DNA of 64,000 bases from Kordia sp. (GCA_002733415.1 NVVR01000005.1:1-64000); one strand, 5' to 3'; counted from the first letter of the stretch, positions 15,374-26,600 are shown. Numbers and translations are program-made. The notes: generated from the letters alone by a model not told the origin.

Positions 15374-16801
15374 ATGGATAAAACAGCATTATCAGTTTGG
15401 GAAAATTGCTTGTCTTTTATAAAGGACAACATACAACCTCAAGCTTACAAAACTTGGTTTGAACCAATCAAACCTATAAAACTCGCTGATAATGTGTTAA
15501 GTATTCAGGTACCCAGTAAATTCTTTTATGAATGGCTGGAAGAGCACTACGTTAGACTGTTAAAAGTTGCGTTGACAAAAGAATTAGGGGAGTCAGCAAA
15601 ACTGGTGTACAACATTAAAATGGAAAACACCTATGGCAACAAGCAACCTTTTACAGAAAAAATACCTAGTACCAACAGGTCTTCTGTAAAACCACAAAAT
15701 GTTGATGTTCCGTTAAAAAATAAAAGTCCAGAATTAAAAAATCCTTTTATTATTCCTGGGATAAGAAATATTAAAATTGAATCACAACTAAACCCTAGTT
15801 ACAATTTTGAAAATTTCTTAGAAGGCGATTCAAATCGTTTATCCCGTTCTGCAGGATTAGCTGTCGCTAATAAACCTGGAGGAACCGCTTTTAATCCGTT
15901 ATTAATTTTCGGAGGAGTTGGACTAGGAAAAACACATTTAGCGCATGCTATTGGTGTTGACATAAAAGACAAATACCCTGAAAAAACAGTATTGTATATT
16001 GCTGCTGAAAAATTCATTCAACAATACACTGATGCTGTTAGAAAAAACAATAGAAATGATTTTATTCACTTCTACCAAATCATTGATGTCTTAATTATTG
16101 ATGATGTACAATTCTTATCAGGAAAAGCTGGAACACAAGATGTATTCTTCCATATTTTCAATCACTTACATCAAAATGGGAAACAGATCATTTTAACATC
16201 TGACAAAGCTCCTGTTGACATGCAAGATATTGAACAACGTTTACTATCTCGTTTTAAATGGGGACTTTCAGCAGAATTGCAGAAGCCTGATTTTGAAACA
16301 CGTGTAGCTATATTAAAAAATAAATTATATCGTGATGGCGTTGAAATGCCAGATGATATTGTAGAATATGTAGCTAAACATATTAAAACGAATGTTAGAG
16401 AATTAGAAGGAGCAATAGTTTCACTTATCGCTCAATCTTCATTCAATAAAAAAGAGATTACTATTGACTTAGCACGTCAGGTAGTCGAAAAGTTTGTAAA
16501 ACATACTAAACGTGAAATTTCTATTGACTACATTCAAAAAGTAGTTTCTGATTATTTCTCAATGGATGTTGGCACATTACAATCAAAAACTAGAAAGCGT
16601 CACATAGTACAAGCAAGACAATTAGCCATGTTTTTCGCTAAGAAATTAACAAAAGCTTCTTTAGCTAGTATTGGCAGTCAAATTGGTAAACGTGATCATG
16701 CTACGGTATTACATGCATGCAAAACAGTAGACAACCTTGCACATACTGACAAACAATTTAAAAAATACGTTGAAGACTTACAGAGAAAATTAACACTGTA
16801 A
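15374..16801 (+). CDS. dnaA: Chromosomal replication initiator protein DnaA
   Basis: DnaA binds the origin and opens it. All four domains are visible. Domain I at the N-terminus (SVWENCLSFIKDNIQPQAYKTWF) mediates self-association. A short Pro/Lys-rich linker follows. The AAA+ domain has Walker A GGVGLGKTH (about residues 179-187) and Walker B VLIIDDVQFL. The C-terminal DNA-binding domain carries the signature KRDHATVLHACKTV. At 475 residues it is of normal length. The gene is flanked by a divergent thioesterase and LMW-PTP, not dnaN or gyrB, and no origin-like DnaA box cluster is evident next to it. Confidence 0.97.
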   Translation: MDKTALSVWENCLSFIKDNIQPQAYKTWFEPIKPIKLADNVLSIQVPSKFFYEWLEEHYVRLLKVALTKELGESAKLVYNIKMENTYGNKQPFTEKIPSTNRSSVKPQNVDVPLKNKSPELKNPFIIPGIRNIKIESQLNPSYNFENFLEGDSNRLSRSAGLAVANKPGGTAFNPLLIFGGVGLGKTHLAHAIGVDIKDKYPEKTVLYIAAEKFIQQYTDAVRKNNRNDFIHFYQIIDVLIIDDVQFLSGKAGTQDVFFHIFNHLHQNGKQIILTSDKAPVDMQDIEQRLLSRFKWGLSAELQKPDFETRVAILKNKLYRDGVEMPDDIVEYVAKHIKTNVRELEGAIVSLIAQSSFNKKEITIDLARQVVEKFVKHTKREISIDYIQKVVSDYFSMDVGTLQSKTRKRHIVQARQLAMFFAKKLTKASLASIGSQIGKRDHATVLHACKTVDNLAHTDKQFKKYVEDLQRKLTL

Positions 16802-16840
16802 CATTTTCTAAAATAAAAATACAATCCCAATTACGGGAAA

Positions 16841-16873
16841 AATCATCAACTAAAATAGTTGATGATTTTTTTT
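16841..16873 (+). terminator. dnaA terminator
   Basis: AATCATCAAC (16841-16850) pairs perfectly with GTTGATGATT (16858-16867) around TAAAATA, followed by a run of Ts. It lies 40 bases after the dnaA stop and is a classical intrinsic terminator. Confidence 0.92.
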
Positions 16874-16895
16874 ATACTTAAATTGTACTAACACT

Positions 16896-17345
16896 ATGAT
16901 ACACAAAAGAATATTAATGGTATGCCTTGGCAACATATGCCGATCTCCTTTAGCGGAAGGAATATTGAAAGCTAAAGTTGATGCTGATTTTATTTATGTT
17001 GATTCCGCTGGAACATCTGCCTTTCATAGTGGAGAATTACCTGATAGTCGCTCAATAGAAATAGCTGAGAAATTTAATATTGATATTACTGAGCAAAGAA
17101 GCAGGCAATTTATAGCTGCTGATTTTGAAATATTTGATACTATTTACGTGATGGATAACTCCAACAGGAATAACGTTCTTGCAATGGCTAAAAATTCAGA
17201 TGACAGAAAAAAAATAAAACTCATCCTTAACGAAACAAACCCAAATCAAGATTTAGACGTACCTGACCCTTATTATGATAATGGTTTTGAAAACGTATAC
17301 CAAATGCTAAATGAAGCCTGTACACATATTGCAAATAACATATAA
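16896..17345 (+). CDS. Low-molecular-weight protein tyrosine phosphatase
   Basis: The P-loop CX5R motif is at the N-terminus (VCLGNICRSPLAEG, with Cys10 as nucleophile), and the general acid Asp lies in the C-terminal DVPDPYYD segment. Both are the classical LMW-PTP signatures and the 149-residue length is standard. The enzyme dephosphorylates tyrosine residues; in bacteria such enzymes often act on polysaccharide kinases or arginine-phosphorylated proteins, but the target here is unknown. The RsmI-like gene starts 11 bases downstream, so the two probably form an operon. Confidence 0.93.
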   Translation: MIHKRILMVCLGNICRSPLAEGILKAKVDADFIYVDSAGTSAFHSGELPDSRSIEIAEKFNIDITEQRSRQFIAADFEIFDTIYVMDNSNRNNVLAMAKNSDDRKKIKLILNETNPNQDLDVPDPYYDNGFENVYQMLNEACTHIANNI

Positions 17346-17356
17346 CACAAACAACA

Positions 17357-18067
17357 ATGAAGCTTACCGGGAAACTATATTTAATACCTACCACACTTGG
17401 AGACACCGAACCATTAGAAGTACTTCCTATTTCTGTGAAAAAAGTATTAGAAATGACAAATGAATTTATTGTTGAAAATGAAAAAACAGCAAGACGATTC
17501 ATTAAAAGAGTCTGTCCTAAAAAATCACAACCTGATTTAATTTTACATCCTTTAAATAAGTTTACAGATCCTACAGATATCCCTTCATTTTTAAATTCAT
17601 GTTTGGAAGGAAAAGTAGTAGGACTACTTTCTGAAGCTGGTTGCCCTGCAATTGCTGACCCAGGAGCAGATGTAGTAAAGATTGCTCATGATAAAAATAT
17701 TCAAGTACGTCCTTTAGTTGGTCCTTCTTCTATATTACTAGCAATGATGGGATCAGGATTTAATGGTCAAAACTTCGCCTTTAATGGCTACCTACCTATT
17801 GACAAAGGCGAACGAAAAGCAGCTATCAAACGCTTGGAAAAACTTTCACATGACTACAACCAATCGCAAGTTTTTATTGAAACACCATATAGAAACAATA
17901 AGATGTTAGAGGATTTAAGCAGTACAATGCATCCAAACTCTAAAATATGTGTCGCATGCGACATTACATTACCTTCTGAATTAATCATTACTAAAACAGC
18001 TAAATACTGGAGCAAAAATCCAGTTGACCTGCATAAGAGGCCAACAATTTTTGTAATTCAGAAATAA
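17357..18067 (+). CDS. RsmI-like SAM-dependent (tetrapyrrole methylase fold) methyltransferase
   Basis: The protein belongs to the tetrapyrrole-methylase/RsmI superfamily. It starts with KLYLIPTTLGD, and has the LLSEAGCPAIADPG segment, the VRPLVGPSSILLAMMGSGF motif and FIETPYRNNKMLEDL. RsmI 2'-O-methylates C1402 of 16S rRNA, but this is the shorter 236-residue Bacteroidetes paralogue, so the RNA target is not assured. It is co-directional with the LMW-PTP gene and ends at a strong bidirectional terminator. Confidence 0.85.
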   Translation: MKLTGKLYLIPTTLGDTEPLEVLPISVKKVLEMTNEFIVENEKTARRFIKRVCPKKSQPDLILHPLNKFTDPTDIPSFLNSCLEGKVVGLLSEAGCPAIADPGADVVKIAHDKNIQVRPLVGPSSILLAMMGSGFNGQNFAFNGYLPIDKGERKAAIKRLEKLSHDYNQSQVFIETPYRNNKMLEDLSSTMHPNSKICVACDITLPSELIITKTAKYWSKNPVDLHKRPTIFVIQK

Positions 18068-18081
18068 ACAACTTATAGTCC

Positions 18082-18123
18082 ATCAAAAAAAGGAGCGCAT
18101 TTAAATACACTCCTTTTTTTGAT
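18082..18123. terminator. Bidirectional terminator between RsmI-like and bestrophin genes
   Basis: A perfect 14-base stem pairs 18082-18095 (ATCAAAAAAAGGAG) with 18110-18123. The arms contain runs of A and T, so it can stop transcription from both convergent genes. Confidence 0.93.
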
Positions 18124-18158
18124 TATTCGTTTTGTCTCGTCCTGAAATATTATGCTCA

Positions 18159-19262
18159 CTACATTATAATATCATTTTTCCATTCATATGGCTCTGGAAT
18201 ATCAGTATCATCAATTAACTGCCTGATATCTATCTCTATCCCCCTACTCATATCAGTAATCGGAACATCGTTTGGACCTCCTTTAAACGGATTCTCTGAA
18301 TTTTCTCCTATCTTTTCCATAGTATGAAATACCCATGAAATCAACGTGCTAAATAAAATTGAAAACCATACAAACTTCTCTCCTATAAAAACCTGAACTT
18401 GATGCAAAAAGCTCGTATGCGACGTATGATTAGCTAAATTTATTAAAATATGATCACCAATTTTTTCAAACTCTGACATTATTCCAAACGGAATTAATAA
18501 AATGAAAATCCATACAAACAAATAATTCATCGTTGCATACTGTCTTGGGTACGGAAAGTTTTTAATTCGTTCACTTTTTCCTTGCAACGTATACAATTCT
18601 TTTAAAACATTGACCAATTCCATATGTCTAAAATCATCTAATAAACCTTTTTCTTTCAACTCTCTTAATCTTGTTGATTGAAGCCCTAGCAATTGTGACG
18701 CTTGATTTCCTTTAGCAAACACTTTATTATATTCCTTTTCTGAAATATATGGTTTGATAGTATCTGCTATAGGATAGGTGTCTTCACACACTATAAACTG
18801 ACTCTCTCTAAACTTTCTGTTAGCTCTATTTTGTTTTAAATGTATTTCCCAAGGTTTTTCTTTACGTAATTGATATCGTAAAGCTGTTAACCAGGCTATA
18901 TGCCTATGCACCAATTCTCTCTTGATACCATATAATTCCTCACTACTTAATTCCGATTTAGCATGCTCATTGGTAATAAAGTCTTTGAGCATAATAGTCC
19001 AAGTACGAGAAGCATTTACAATACCACCCCATATTTTTCTAGCTTCCCACAATCGATCATATGATGCGTTATTTTTAAAACCAATAACAAAAGCTGTAGA
19101 TGTACCTAAAACTCCTAATGGCAACCACGGCACATGTAACCACTTCCATCCGGCAATATCAAATAAAAGAACAGGAATTGAAGACAAAAAAAAGAATAAT
19201 AATAAATCTCTCATTGTCCACTTTAGAACCCCTTTAATTGGAAAAATCCTTTTTGTATACAT
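18159..19262 (-). CDS. Bestrophin family (UPF0187) ion channel
   Basis: The 367-residue protein matches bacterial bestrophins: an N-terminal amphipathic segment, a first helix pair with LLLFFFLSSIPVLLFD and PLGVLGTSTAFVIGFKNN, then the conserved SYDRLWEARKIWGGIVNASR block, and a second membrane pair around residues 245-320. The C-terminal segment has NPFKGGPNDVPITDMSRGIEIDI, a conserved bestrophin gate region. Bacterial homologues conduct cations or anions in the inner membrane; the selectivity is not readable. The gene is monocistronic, convergent with the RsmI-like gene and divergent from purL. Confidence 0.92.
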   Translation of the reverse strand: MYTKRIFPIKGVLKWTMRDLLLFFFLSSIPVLLFDIAGWKWLHVPWLPLGVLGTSTAFVIGFKNNASYDRLWEARKIWGGIVNASRTWTIMLKDFITNEHAKSELSSEELYGIKRELVHRHIAWLTALRYQLRKEKPWEIHLKQNRANRKFRESQFIVCEDTYPIADTIKPYISEKEYNKVFAKGNQASQLLGLQSTRLRELKEKGLLDDFRHMELVNVLKELYTLQGKSERIKNFPYPRQYATMNYLFVWIFILLIPFGIMSEFEKIGDHILINLANHTSHTSFLHQVQVFIGEKFVWFSILFSTLISWVFHTMEKIGENSENPFKGGPNDVPITDMSRGIEIDIRQLIDDTDIPEPYEWKNDIIM

Positions 19263-19367
19263 AAGCTCATTTTAGAAAATCTAATTTATAAAATTTACTT
19301 CTCATAAACTTGATTTTTAAATTTTAATATACTAATTACTATTATGTAAAAAGTTAATAACTATCAA

Positions 19368-19466
19368 ATCAATATCTTTCACCTAAGTTCTCCAAGCACG
19401 AAATAATCAATATTATTTTCTTTAAAGGAAAGTCTCGAATAATTTAATACCATTGGTGGGATTAAA
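19368..19466 (+). repeat. Three-hairpin dispersed repeat, copy D (diverged)
   Basis: This copy keeps the AATCAATATC start and the TTGGTGGGATTAAAA end, but hairpins 1 and 2 are degraded (only AAGTCTCGAA remains of the second). Hairpin 3 is reduced to CCA (19450-19452) with TGG (19457-19459). It lies 78 bases upstream of purL. Confidence 0.6.
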
Positions 19467-19502
19467 AGCATTTTGTTCAGTTATTAAATCGGTTAAAATA
19501 CG

Positions 19503-19510
19503 TACTTTTG
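19503..19510 (+). promoter_or_regulatory. Candidate -7 promoter element of purL
   Basis: TACTTTTG matches the Bacteroidetes -7 consensus TAnnTTTG exactly and lies 33 bases before the purL ATG, predicting a short leader. A TTG upstream (near 19473) is spaced more widely than usual, so only the -7 part is called. Confidence 0.6.
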
Positions 19511-19543
19511 CATCTTTAAATAACACCATAAAAAATCTTATAA

Positions 19544-22500
19544 ATGATTCATTTCTTTGGAAACACAAACAGCACCGTATTCGCTGTACAAACAACAAAA
19601 GAACTTTCTAGCGAAGCAATTGAAAAATTGACTTGGTTATTTGGTAATCAACCTAAAATAAACGCAGCATCAGTAGATGCTTTTTTTATTGGACCAAGGG
19701 CAGCAATGGTTTCTCCTTGGAGCACCAATGCAGTGGAGATTACGCAAAACATGACTATTGAAGGAATCATTCGTATTGAAGAGTACAAAAGTACTACAGA
19801 AGACAATACTGATTTTGACCCGATGTTATCTCAGAAATTTGCTGAATTAAATCAAGAAATTTTTACTATTGATGTACAACCAGAAGCTGTTTTAAATATT
19901 GATGATATCGCTGGGTACAACCAACAAGAAGGGTTAGCACTAAGTGATGAAGAGGTTGAATATCTTGAAGAAATGGCTACTAAAATTGGCAGAAAACTAA
20001 CTGATTCAGAAGTATTCGGATTCTCTCAAGTAAATTCTGAGCACTGTAGACATAAAATATTCAACGGAACATTTATTATTGACGGAGAAGAAATGCCTTC
20101 TTCATTATTCAAATTAATTAAGAAAACAGCTGCTGAAACTCCAAGAGGAATTGTTTCAGCCTATAAAGATAATGTTGCTTTTATTGAGGGACCAGCAGTA
20201 ACTCAATTTGCACCAAAGTCTGCTGACAAACCAGACTTTTATCAAGAAACTGAATTCAATTCTGTAATTTCATTAAAAGCAGAAACACATAACTTCCCTA
20301 CAACAGTTGAGCCTTTTAACGGTGCTGCAACTGGAGCTGGAGGAGAAATTAGAGACAGACTTGCAGGTGGTAAAGGATCTTTACCATTAGCAGGGACTGC
20401 AGTTTATATGACTTCTTATTCTCGTCTAGAAGAAAACAGGCCTTGGGAACAAGCAATGGATGAGCGTAAATGGCTGTACCAAACTCCAATGGATATTTTA
20501 ATAAAAGCATCTAACGGAGCATCTGATTTTGGAAACAAATTCGGACAACCTTTAATTACTGGATCTATACTTACCTTTGAGCATAATGAAGATGCTAGAA
20601 AACTTGGTTTCGACAAAGTAATCATGCAAGCTGGTGGTATTGGATACGGAAAAGCAGAGCAAGCTTTAAAAGATACCCCTCAAGAAGGAGACAAAATAGT
20701 ACTATTAGGTGGTGAAAACTACCGTATTGGTATGGGTGGTGCTGCGGTATCATCAGCCGATACTGGTGGAAACACTTCGGGTATTGAATTAAATGCCATT
20801 CAACGTTCTAACCCAGAAATGCAAAAACGTGCTGCCAATGCAATAAGAGGTATGGTAGAAAGTGATATTAACCCTATCGTTTCTATTCACGATCATGGAG
20901 CTGGTGGACACTTGAACTGTTTATCTGAACTAGTAGAAGATACTGGAGGGAAAATAGATTTAGATAAGTTACCTGTTGGTGATCCCACCCTATCTGCTAA
21001 AGAAATTATCGGAAACGAATCTCAAGAACGTATGGGATTAGTCATTGCTAAAAAAGATGTAGCTACCTTACAACGTATTGCAGATAGAGAACGTTCGCCA
21101 ATGTACGAAGTAGGTGATGTTACTAACGACGATCGTTTTACTTTCGAATCTAAAACTACTGGTGAAAAACCAATGGATTTAGAATTGTCAGATATGTTTG
21201 GAAGTTCGCCAAAAACCATCATGAACGACGAAACTATTGTTCGTAATTACGATGAAATTACTTACGATGTTAAAAATATCGACAACTACTTAAACCAAGT
21301 ATTACAGTTAGAAGCTGTTGCTTGTAAAGATTGGTTGACAAACAAAGTTGACCGTTGCGTTGGTGGTAAAGTTGCAAAACAACAATGTGTTGGTCCATTA
21401 CAATTGCCATTAAATAATGTTGGTGTAATGGCCTTAGATTATAAATCTACAGAAGGAGTTGCTACTTCTATTGGTCACGCACCAATTAGTGCATTGATTG
21501 ATCCTGTTTCAGGAAGTAGAAATGCTATTGCAGAGTCCTTATCAAATATTATTTGGGCACCATTAAAAGACGGATTATCTTCTGTATCACTTTCAGCAAA
21601 CTGGATGTGGCCTTGTAAAAACGAAGGAGAAGATGCTCGTTTATACAAAGCAGTAAAAGGAATTTCAGACTTTGCTATCGAATTAGGAATTAACGTACCA
21701 ACTGGTAAGGATTCTTTATCGATGAAGCAAAAGTACCCGAATGAAGAAGTAATCTCTCCAGGTACGGTTGTTATTTCTGCAGGTGCTAACTGTAATGACA
21801 TTACTAAAATTGTTGAGCCAGTTTTCAAAACTGGAAAAGGAAATGTATACTACCTAAACTTGTCTCAAGACAACTTTAAATTAGGAGGTTCTTCTTTTGC
21901 TCAAGTTAGGAACAAAATAGGAAATAGTACGCCAACAATAACAAATTCAGATTTCTTTAAGTCCACATTTAATACGATACAAGATTTAATTAAATCGGAT
22001 AAAATTGTTGCTGGACATGATGTTGCTTCTGGTGGATTAATTACTACCCTATTAGAATTGTGTTTCGCTGATAATAATATTGGAGCAAATATTGATTTAA
22101 CAAAACTAGGAGAAGCAGATTCAATTAAAGTATTGTTCTCCGAAAACAACGGAATCGTTTTACAATCGGTTGACAACAATATAGAAAAAGTATTCACTGA
22201 CAACAATATTGAATTCTTTAACATTGGAGAAGTAACTGCAGCTAACGAAGTAAACATCGTTAATGACTCAGATGCTTTTAACTTTAATGTATCAGAATTA
22301 AGAGATACGTGGTTTAGAACCTCAGCTTTATTAGATGCTAAACAATGTGCTAACAATAAAGGAGAAGAACGTTTTATCAATTATAAATACCAAGCTTTAG
22401 ATTACACCTTCCCTACTCACTTTACAGGAAGTATTGCTGATACAGTTGGCGCTATAAAAGGAGCTAGACCGAAAGCAGCAATCATCCGTGAAAAAGGATC

Positions 22501-23212
22501 GAATTCTGAACGTGAAATGGCAAATGCGATGTACTTAGCTGGTTTTGATGTTAAGGATGTTCACATGACTGATTTAATTACTGGTCGTGAAACTCTTGAA
22601 GACATACAATTTATTGGTGCTGTTGGAGGATTCTCTAACTCAGATGTTTTAGGATCAGCTAAAGGCTGGGCTGGAGCATTTAAATACAATGAAAAAGCAA
22701 ATACTGCATTAAAAAACTTCTTTAAAAGATATGACACCTTATCTGTTGGTATTTGTAACGGAGCACAATTATGGATGGAATTAGATTTAATAAATCCAGA
22801 TCATAAAGTACATGGTAAATTAGCTCATAACGATTCTCAAAAACATGAGAGTAACTTTACCTCGGTAACCATACAAGAGAACAACTCCGTAATGCTAAAA
22901 ACTTTAGCAGGAACTAAGTTAGGAGTTTGGATATCTCACGGAGAAGGAAAATTTAACTTACCAGAAGACGAAGGAAACTACGAAATTGCAGCAAAGTATG
23001 GTTATGATGGTTACCCAGCAAACCCAAATGGTTCAGACTATAACGTAGCTATGATGAGCTCTAAAGATGGTAGACACTTAGTAACGATGCCACATATTGA
23101 ACGTTCTATTTTCCAATGGAACTGGGCGAATTATGTTGATGGTAGACAAGATGAAGTTTCTCCTTGGCTAGAAGCTTTTGTGAACGCAAGAAAATGGTTA
23201 GAGAATAAATAA
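19544..23212 (+). CDS. purL: Phosphoribosylformylglycinamidine synthase (large single-chain form)
   Basis: PurL converts FGAR to FGAM with glutamine in purine synthesis. The 1222-residue protein has the full proteobacterial-type architecture: an N-terminal domain, a linker with SEVFGFSQVNSEHCRH, two AIR-synthase-like halves (ETHNFPTTVEPFNGAATGAGGEIRD is split across the first, and SGSRNAIAESLSNI marks the second), and a C-terminal glutaminase domain. In the glutaminase, the nucleophilic Cys is in VGICNGAQLW and the catalytic His in WISHGEGKF. The length is somewhat short of the E. coli enzyme (about 1295) but no domain is missing. It is monocistronic and ends at a strong terminator. Confidence 0.97.
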   Translation: MIHFFGNTNSTVFAVQTTKELSSEAIEKLTWLFGNQPKINAASVDAFFIGPRAAMVSPWSTNAVEITQNMTIEGIIRIEEYKSTTEDNTDFDPMLSQKFAELNQEIFTIDVQPEAVLNIDDIAGYNQQEGLALSDEEVEYLEEMATKIGRKLTDSEVFGFSQVNSEHCRHKIFNGTFIIDGEEMPSSLFKLIKKTAAETPRGIVSAYKDNVAFIEGPAVTQFAPKSADKPDFYQETEFNSVISLKAETHNFPTTVEPFNGAATGAGGEIRDRLAGGKGSLPLAGTAVYMTSYSRLEENRPWEQAMDERKWLYQTPMDILIKASNGASDFGNKFGQPLITGSILTFEHNEDARKLGFDKVIMQAGGIGYGKAEQALKDTPQEGDKIVLLGGENYRIGMGGAAVSSADTGGNTSGIELNAIQRSNPEMQKRAANAIRGMVESDINPIVSIHDHGAGGHLNCLSELVEDTGGKIDLDKLPVGDPTLSAKEIIGNESQERMGLVIAKKDVATLQRIADRERSPMYEVGDVTNDDRFTFESKTTGEKPMDLELSDMFGSSPKTIMNDETIVRNYDEITYDVKNIDNYLNQVLQLEAVACKDWLTNKVDRCVGGKVAKQQCVGPLQLPLNNVGVMALDYKSTEGVATSIGHAPISALIDPVSGSRNAIAESLSNIIWAPLKDGLSSVSLSANWMWPCKNEGEDARLYKAVKGISDFAIELGINVPTGKDSLSMKQKYPNEEVISPGTVVISAGANCNDITKIVEPVFKTGKGNVYYLNLSQDNFKLGGSSFAQVRNKIGNSTPTITNSDFFKSTFNTIQDLIKSDKIVAGHDVASGGLITTLLELCFADNNIGANIDLTKLGEADSIKVLFSENNGIVLQSVDNNIEKVFTDNNIEFFNIGEVTAANEVNIVNDSDAFNFNVSELRDTWFRTSALLDAKQCANNKGEERFINYKYQALDYTFPTHFTGSIADTVGAIKGARPKAAIIREKGSNSEREMANAMYLAGFDVKDVHMTDLITGRETLEDIQFIGAVGGFSNSDVLGSAKGWAGAFKYNEKANTALKNFFKRYDTLSVGICNGAQLWMELDLINPDHKVHGKLAHNDSQKHESNFTSVTIQENNSVMLKTLAGTKLGVWISHGEGKFNLPEDEGNYEIAAKYGYDGYPANPNGSDYNVAMMSSKDGRHLVTMPHIERSIFQWNWANYVDGRQDEVSPWLEAFVNARKWLENK

Positions 23213-23236
23213 TATTTTACATTAAATCATAATATT

Positions 23237-23277
23237 AGACCTCATAAGTTTTTGAAACTTATGAGGTCTTTTTTTTA
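23237..23277 (+). terminator. purL terminator
   Basis: A perfect 15-base stem pairs AGACCTCATAAGTTT (23237-23251) with its complement (23255-23269) around a 3-base loop, followed by eight Ts. It lies 25 bases after the purL stop. Confidence 0.95.
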
Positions 23278-23499
23278 CTAAAATATAACTTTTTCAACTA
23301 TTCTAAAACCACTTGACTGAATAAGCATAGTGATTATAATCACTTCACTTGTACCCCGAATAGACAAAGTGGCTTAGGTAGATTACCAAATATGTGCTTT
23401 TCTACTGTTTCATTATATTCTTTATGAAATTCATCAACCAATCAAAATATTTCTGTAACTTTAGAGTAGATATAACATATATAGGGTTTTAGATTAATA
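23278..23499. other. Intergenic stretch without recognisable gene
   Basis: Together with repeat copy E this fills the 460-base gap between purL and the LRR gene. No open frame, tRNA-like fold or strong hairpin was found. It contains AT-rich DNA that may hold the LRR promoter. Confidence 0.5.
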
Positions 23500-23597
23500 A
23501 AATCTACTTCCTCTGTGCAAGCTTAGGAGATATAGATTATCTATTTTTTTATTTAAGGCAAGCCTCGGAGAGTTAAACCCACTGGTGGAATTAAAAA
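23500..23597 (+). repeat. Three-hairpin dispersed repeat, copy E
   Basis: The TGTGCAAGC core of hairpin 1 is kept (arms partly decayed). Hairpin 2 is AGGC (23556-23559) with GCCT (23562-23565), a complete base change from GAGAC/GTCTC that still pairs around AA. Hairpin 3 is CCA (23579-23581) with TGG (23586-23588), followed by AATTAAAAA. It lies 79 bases before the LRR gene. Confidence 0.75.
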
Positions 23598-23676
23598 TCA
23601 GGAACTTAATTTACTGGAAATCTATCTTTTTATCAGTTAAGACTACATCATAATATTAATCAAACTCAGGTTACCT

Positions 23677-26600
23677 ATGAAAAATACTACACTACTCCTT
23701 TTATTTTTTATAAGTACATTTTCATATTCACAATACACCATAATTCCAGATACAAATTTTGAGTCAGCATTAGCAGCTTATGACGATATTCCTTCCGACG
23801 GACAAATTCCGACAGCGAATATTAACACCTTGACTACGTTAGACATTTCAAATAGTAGTATTTCAGATTTAACAGGTATTGAAGCATTTATAGCATTAAC
23901 AAACTTGAGCTGTTCAAATAATATGATTACAGAACTAAATGTATTTGAAATCTCTGGTTTAATCACATTAAATTGTGATAATAATAGCTTGACACAATTG
24001 GTTTTTAATAGTAATTTGGTATTACTATTTACAAGTGATAATAATTTAAAAAGCTTAGATCTCAGTTTGAACACATCGTTATTTCATGTAGAATGTCAAA
24101 ACAATGATCTATATTATTTGAATATAAAAAATGGAAATAATGCAGGAATAGGTTTTGTGGTGGCTTCCGGAAATACAAACCTTTCTTGTTTAAATGTAGA
24201 TGATGCAGTTACGGCTACAGCAGGAACAGGAGTATATGCAGGTTGGAGTAAAGATGCAGGAACAACTTATGGTGAAAATTGTGATATTTATGTGCCCGAT
24301 GATAATTTTGAACAAGCTTTAATTGATTTAGGCTATGATACTGTTTTAGATGATTTTGTAACAACTGCTAACATTAGCTCAGTCTCATTCCTAAGTGTCA
24401 GTAATAAATCAATTGATGATTTAACAGGTATAAGCGGCTTTACATCATTATTGTCTTTGTATTGCTCTTCAAATAATATTTCGCTTTTAGATTTAAGACA
24501 TAATATTAATCTAGTAACAGTCAGTGGACGTCAAAACCAATTTAAAGGATTATATGTACAGAATAGCCCAAGTTTAAAAACGTTAGATTGTTTAGGTAGT
24601 AGTCAACTTGGCTTTTTAGATATTACTCAAAACACAGTATTAGAAACCTTAGATTGTATAAATACAGGTTTGAGTACTATTGATGTTACTCAAAATATTG
24701 TGCTAGATATTTTGAAAGTGGGCGGAAACCTTAATCTATTAACCTTAGACATTTCACAAAACACGAATCTAACAGAGTTGTCATGTTATAGTAGTGGGCT
24801 TACAGATTTAGATGTATCAAATAATACTTTACTCTTAGATTTAGATATTTCAAACAATGATATAACAGCTATAGATCTTAAACAAAACACACTATTAACA
24901 GCTATGAATGCCAATCCAATTGGTTTCCCTTCCTGTATACAAGTTGCTGATGCCATAGCCGCAAATGCAGGAACGGGAATCTACACTACGTGGACAAAAA
25001 GCGCAGGTACAAGTTATTCCGAATTCTGTCTAGAAATTAACACCTATGTTCCTGATGATGCTTTTGAGCAAAAATTGATTGACTTAGGGTATGATACTAT
25101 TTTAGATGATTACGTAATAACAGAAAACATTAATACGGTTATTTCTTTAAATATTAACAATTTAAGTATTGCTAATCTTACAGGTATTGAAGCCTTTACA
25201 GTACTCGAAAAATTAAACTGCAACAATAACTCGTTAACAAGTGTTGACATAAGTCAGAATATAAATTTACTTCAATTTAAATGTTTCAATAATTCATTAA
25301 CTAGTTTAGATGTTTTAAACAATGTATTATTAACCGATTTACGTTGTGGAGAAAACATGTTGACGAATCTTGATATTTCTCAAAATATTAATCTTATTCA
25401 ACTCAGGTTTCAAACAAACCAAATAAATGAAATATATGTAGACATATTAGATAACTTAGAAATTCTATATGGCCATGCTAATAATTTAACTAGATTAAAT
25501 ATTACAACAAATACAGCTTTAACTACTTTACACTGCTATAACAATGATATAAGTGCTTTAGATCTCACACAAAACACGCTATTGACTACTATGGATGCAA
25601 CATTAAATACTAATTTATCCTGTATACAAGTATCAGATGCTACAGCCGCAATTACTGGAACAGGTATTTATGCTACTTGGCTTAAAGATGTAGGAGCAAG
25701 TTATGCTGAAAATTGTGGTTATGTTCAAGAAACCTTTGTGCCAGATGACGCATTTGAACAAGAGCTTATAAATATTGGATACGATACTGTGCTAGATAAT
25801 TTTGTTATTACAGCTAATATTTCAGGCATCTTAACTTTAGATGTCATTAGTTTATCTATTGCCGATTTAACAGGAATTGAAGATTTCTCCAGTTTAAGTA
25901 CTTTGCGCTGTCAGTTTAATACATTAACAAATTTAGACTTAAGTAATAATACATCATTAAGTTCTTTATTCTGTAGTGATAATATTTTAATATCATTAAT
26001 AGTGCCTAATTCTATTAATACCCTTTACTGTTATAATAATAGCTTAGCAACATTAGATTTAACGGCAACGGATATTAAACATCTTAGAGCTTACAGTAAT
26101 GACTTAACTGCAATTGATTTAACAAACAATCCTAATTTAGATTTTCTAATGCTAGGATTTAATAACTTAACAAATTTAGATATAAACAACAATTTATTAT
26201 TAGAAACGCTCAGTTTAGAAGCAAATTCTTTAACAAGCCTAGACTTGAGATATCATACAGCTTTAACAGCAATCACTGTTTCAAATAACGACTTAACTGA
26301 GTTGAATTTAAAAAACAAACCCAACTTAACGAATACTATGAATGCTACTAATAATACAAACCTAACCTGTATTCAGGTAGACGATGTAGCAGCAGCAAAT
26401 GCCAATGTTGTTTGGTTTAAAGATGTTGGAACTAGTTATAGTTTAGATTGCAATACTAATAGTATTGTAAGTCCAAAAGTCTTTTTACAAGGCCCCTTAC
26501 TTTCTCCTGACACGGTTGGATTAATGAATGATGATTTGCGAGTAAATGACCTCATCCCTACTACTTCTCCATATTCAGATGGATTAAAATGTGAAAGCAG

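Noticed and set aside
21901-22380. 159-residue minus-strand open frame inside purL
   Set aside because: The purL frame here is conserved and continuous; the antisense protein is Leu/Ser-rich with no family features, a typical shadow.
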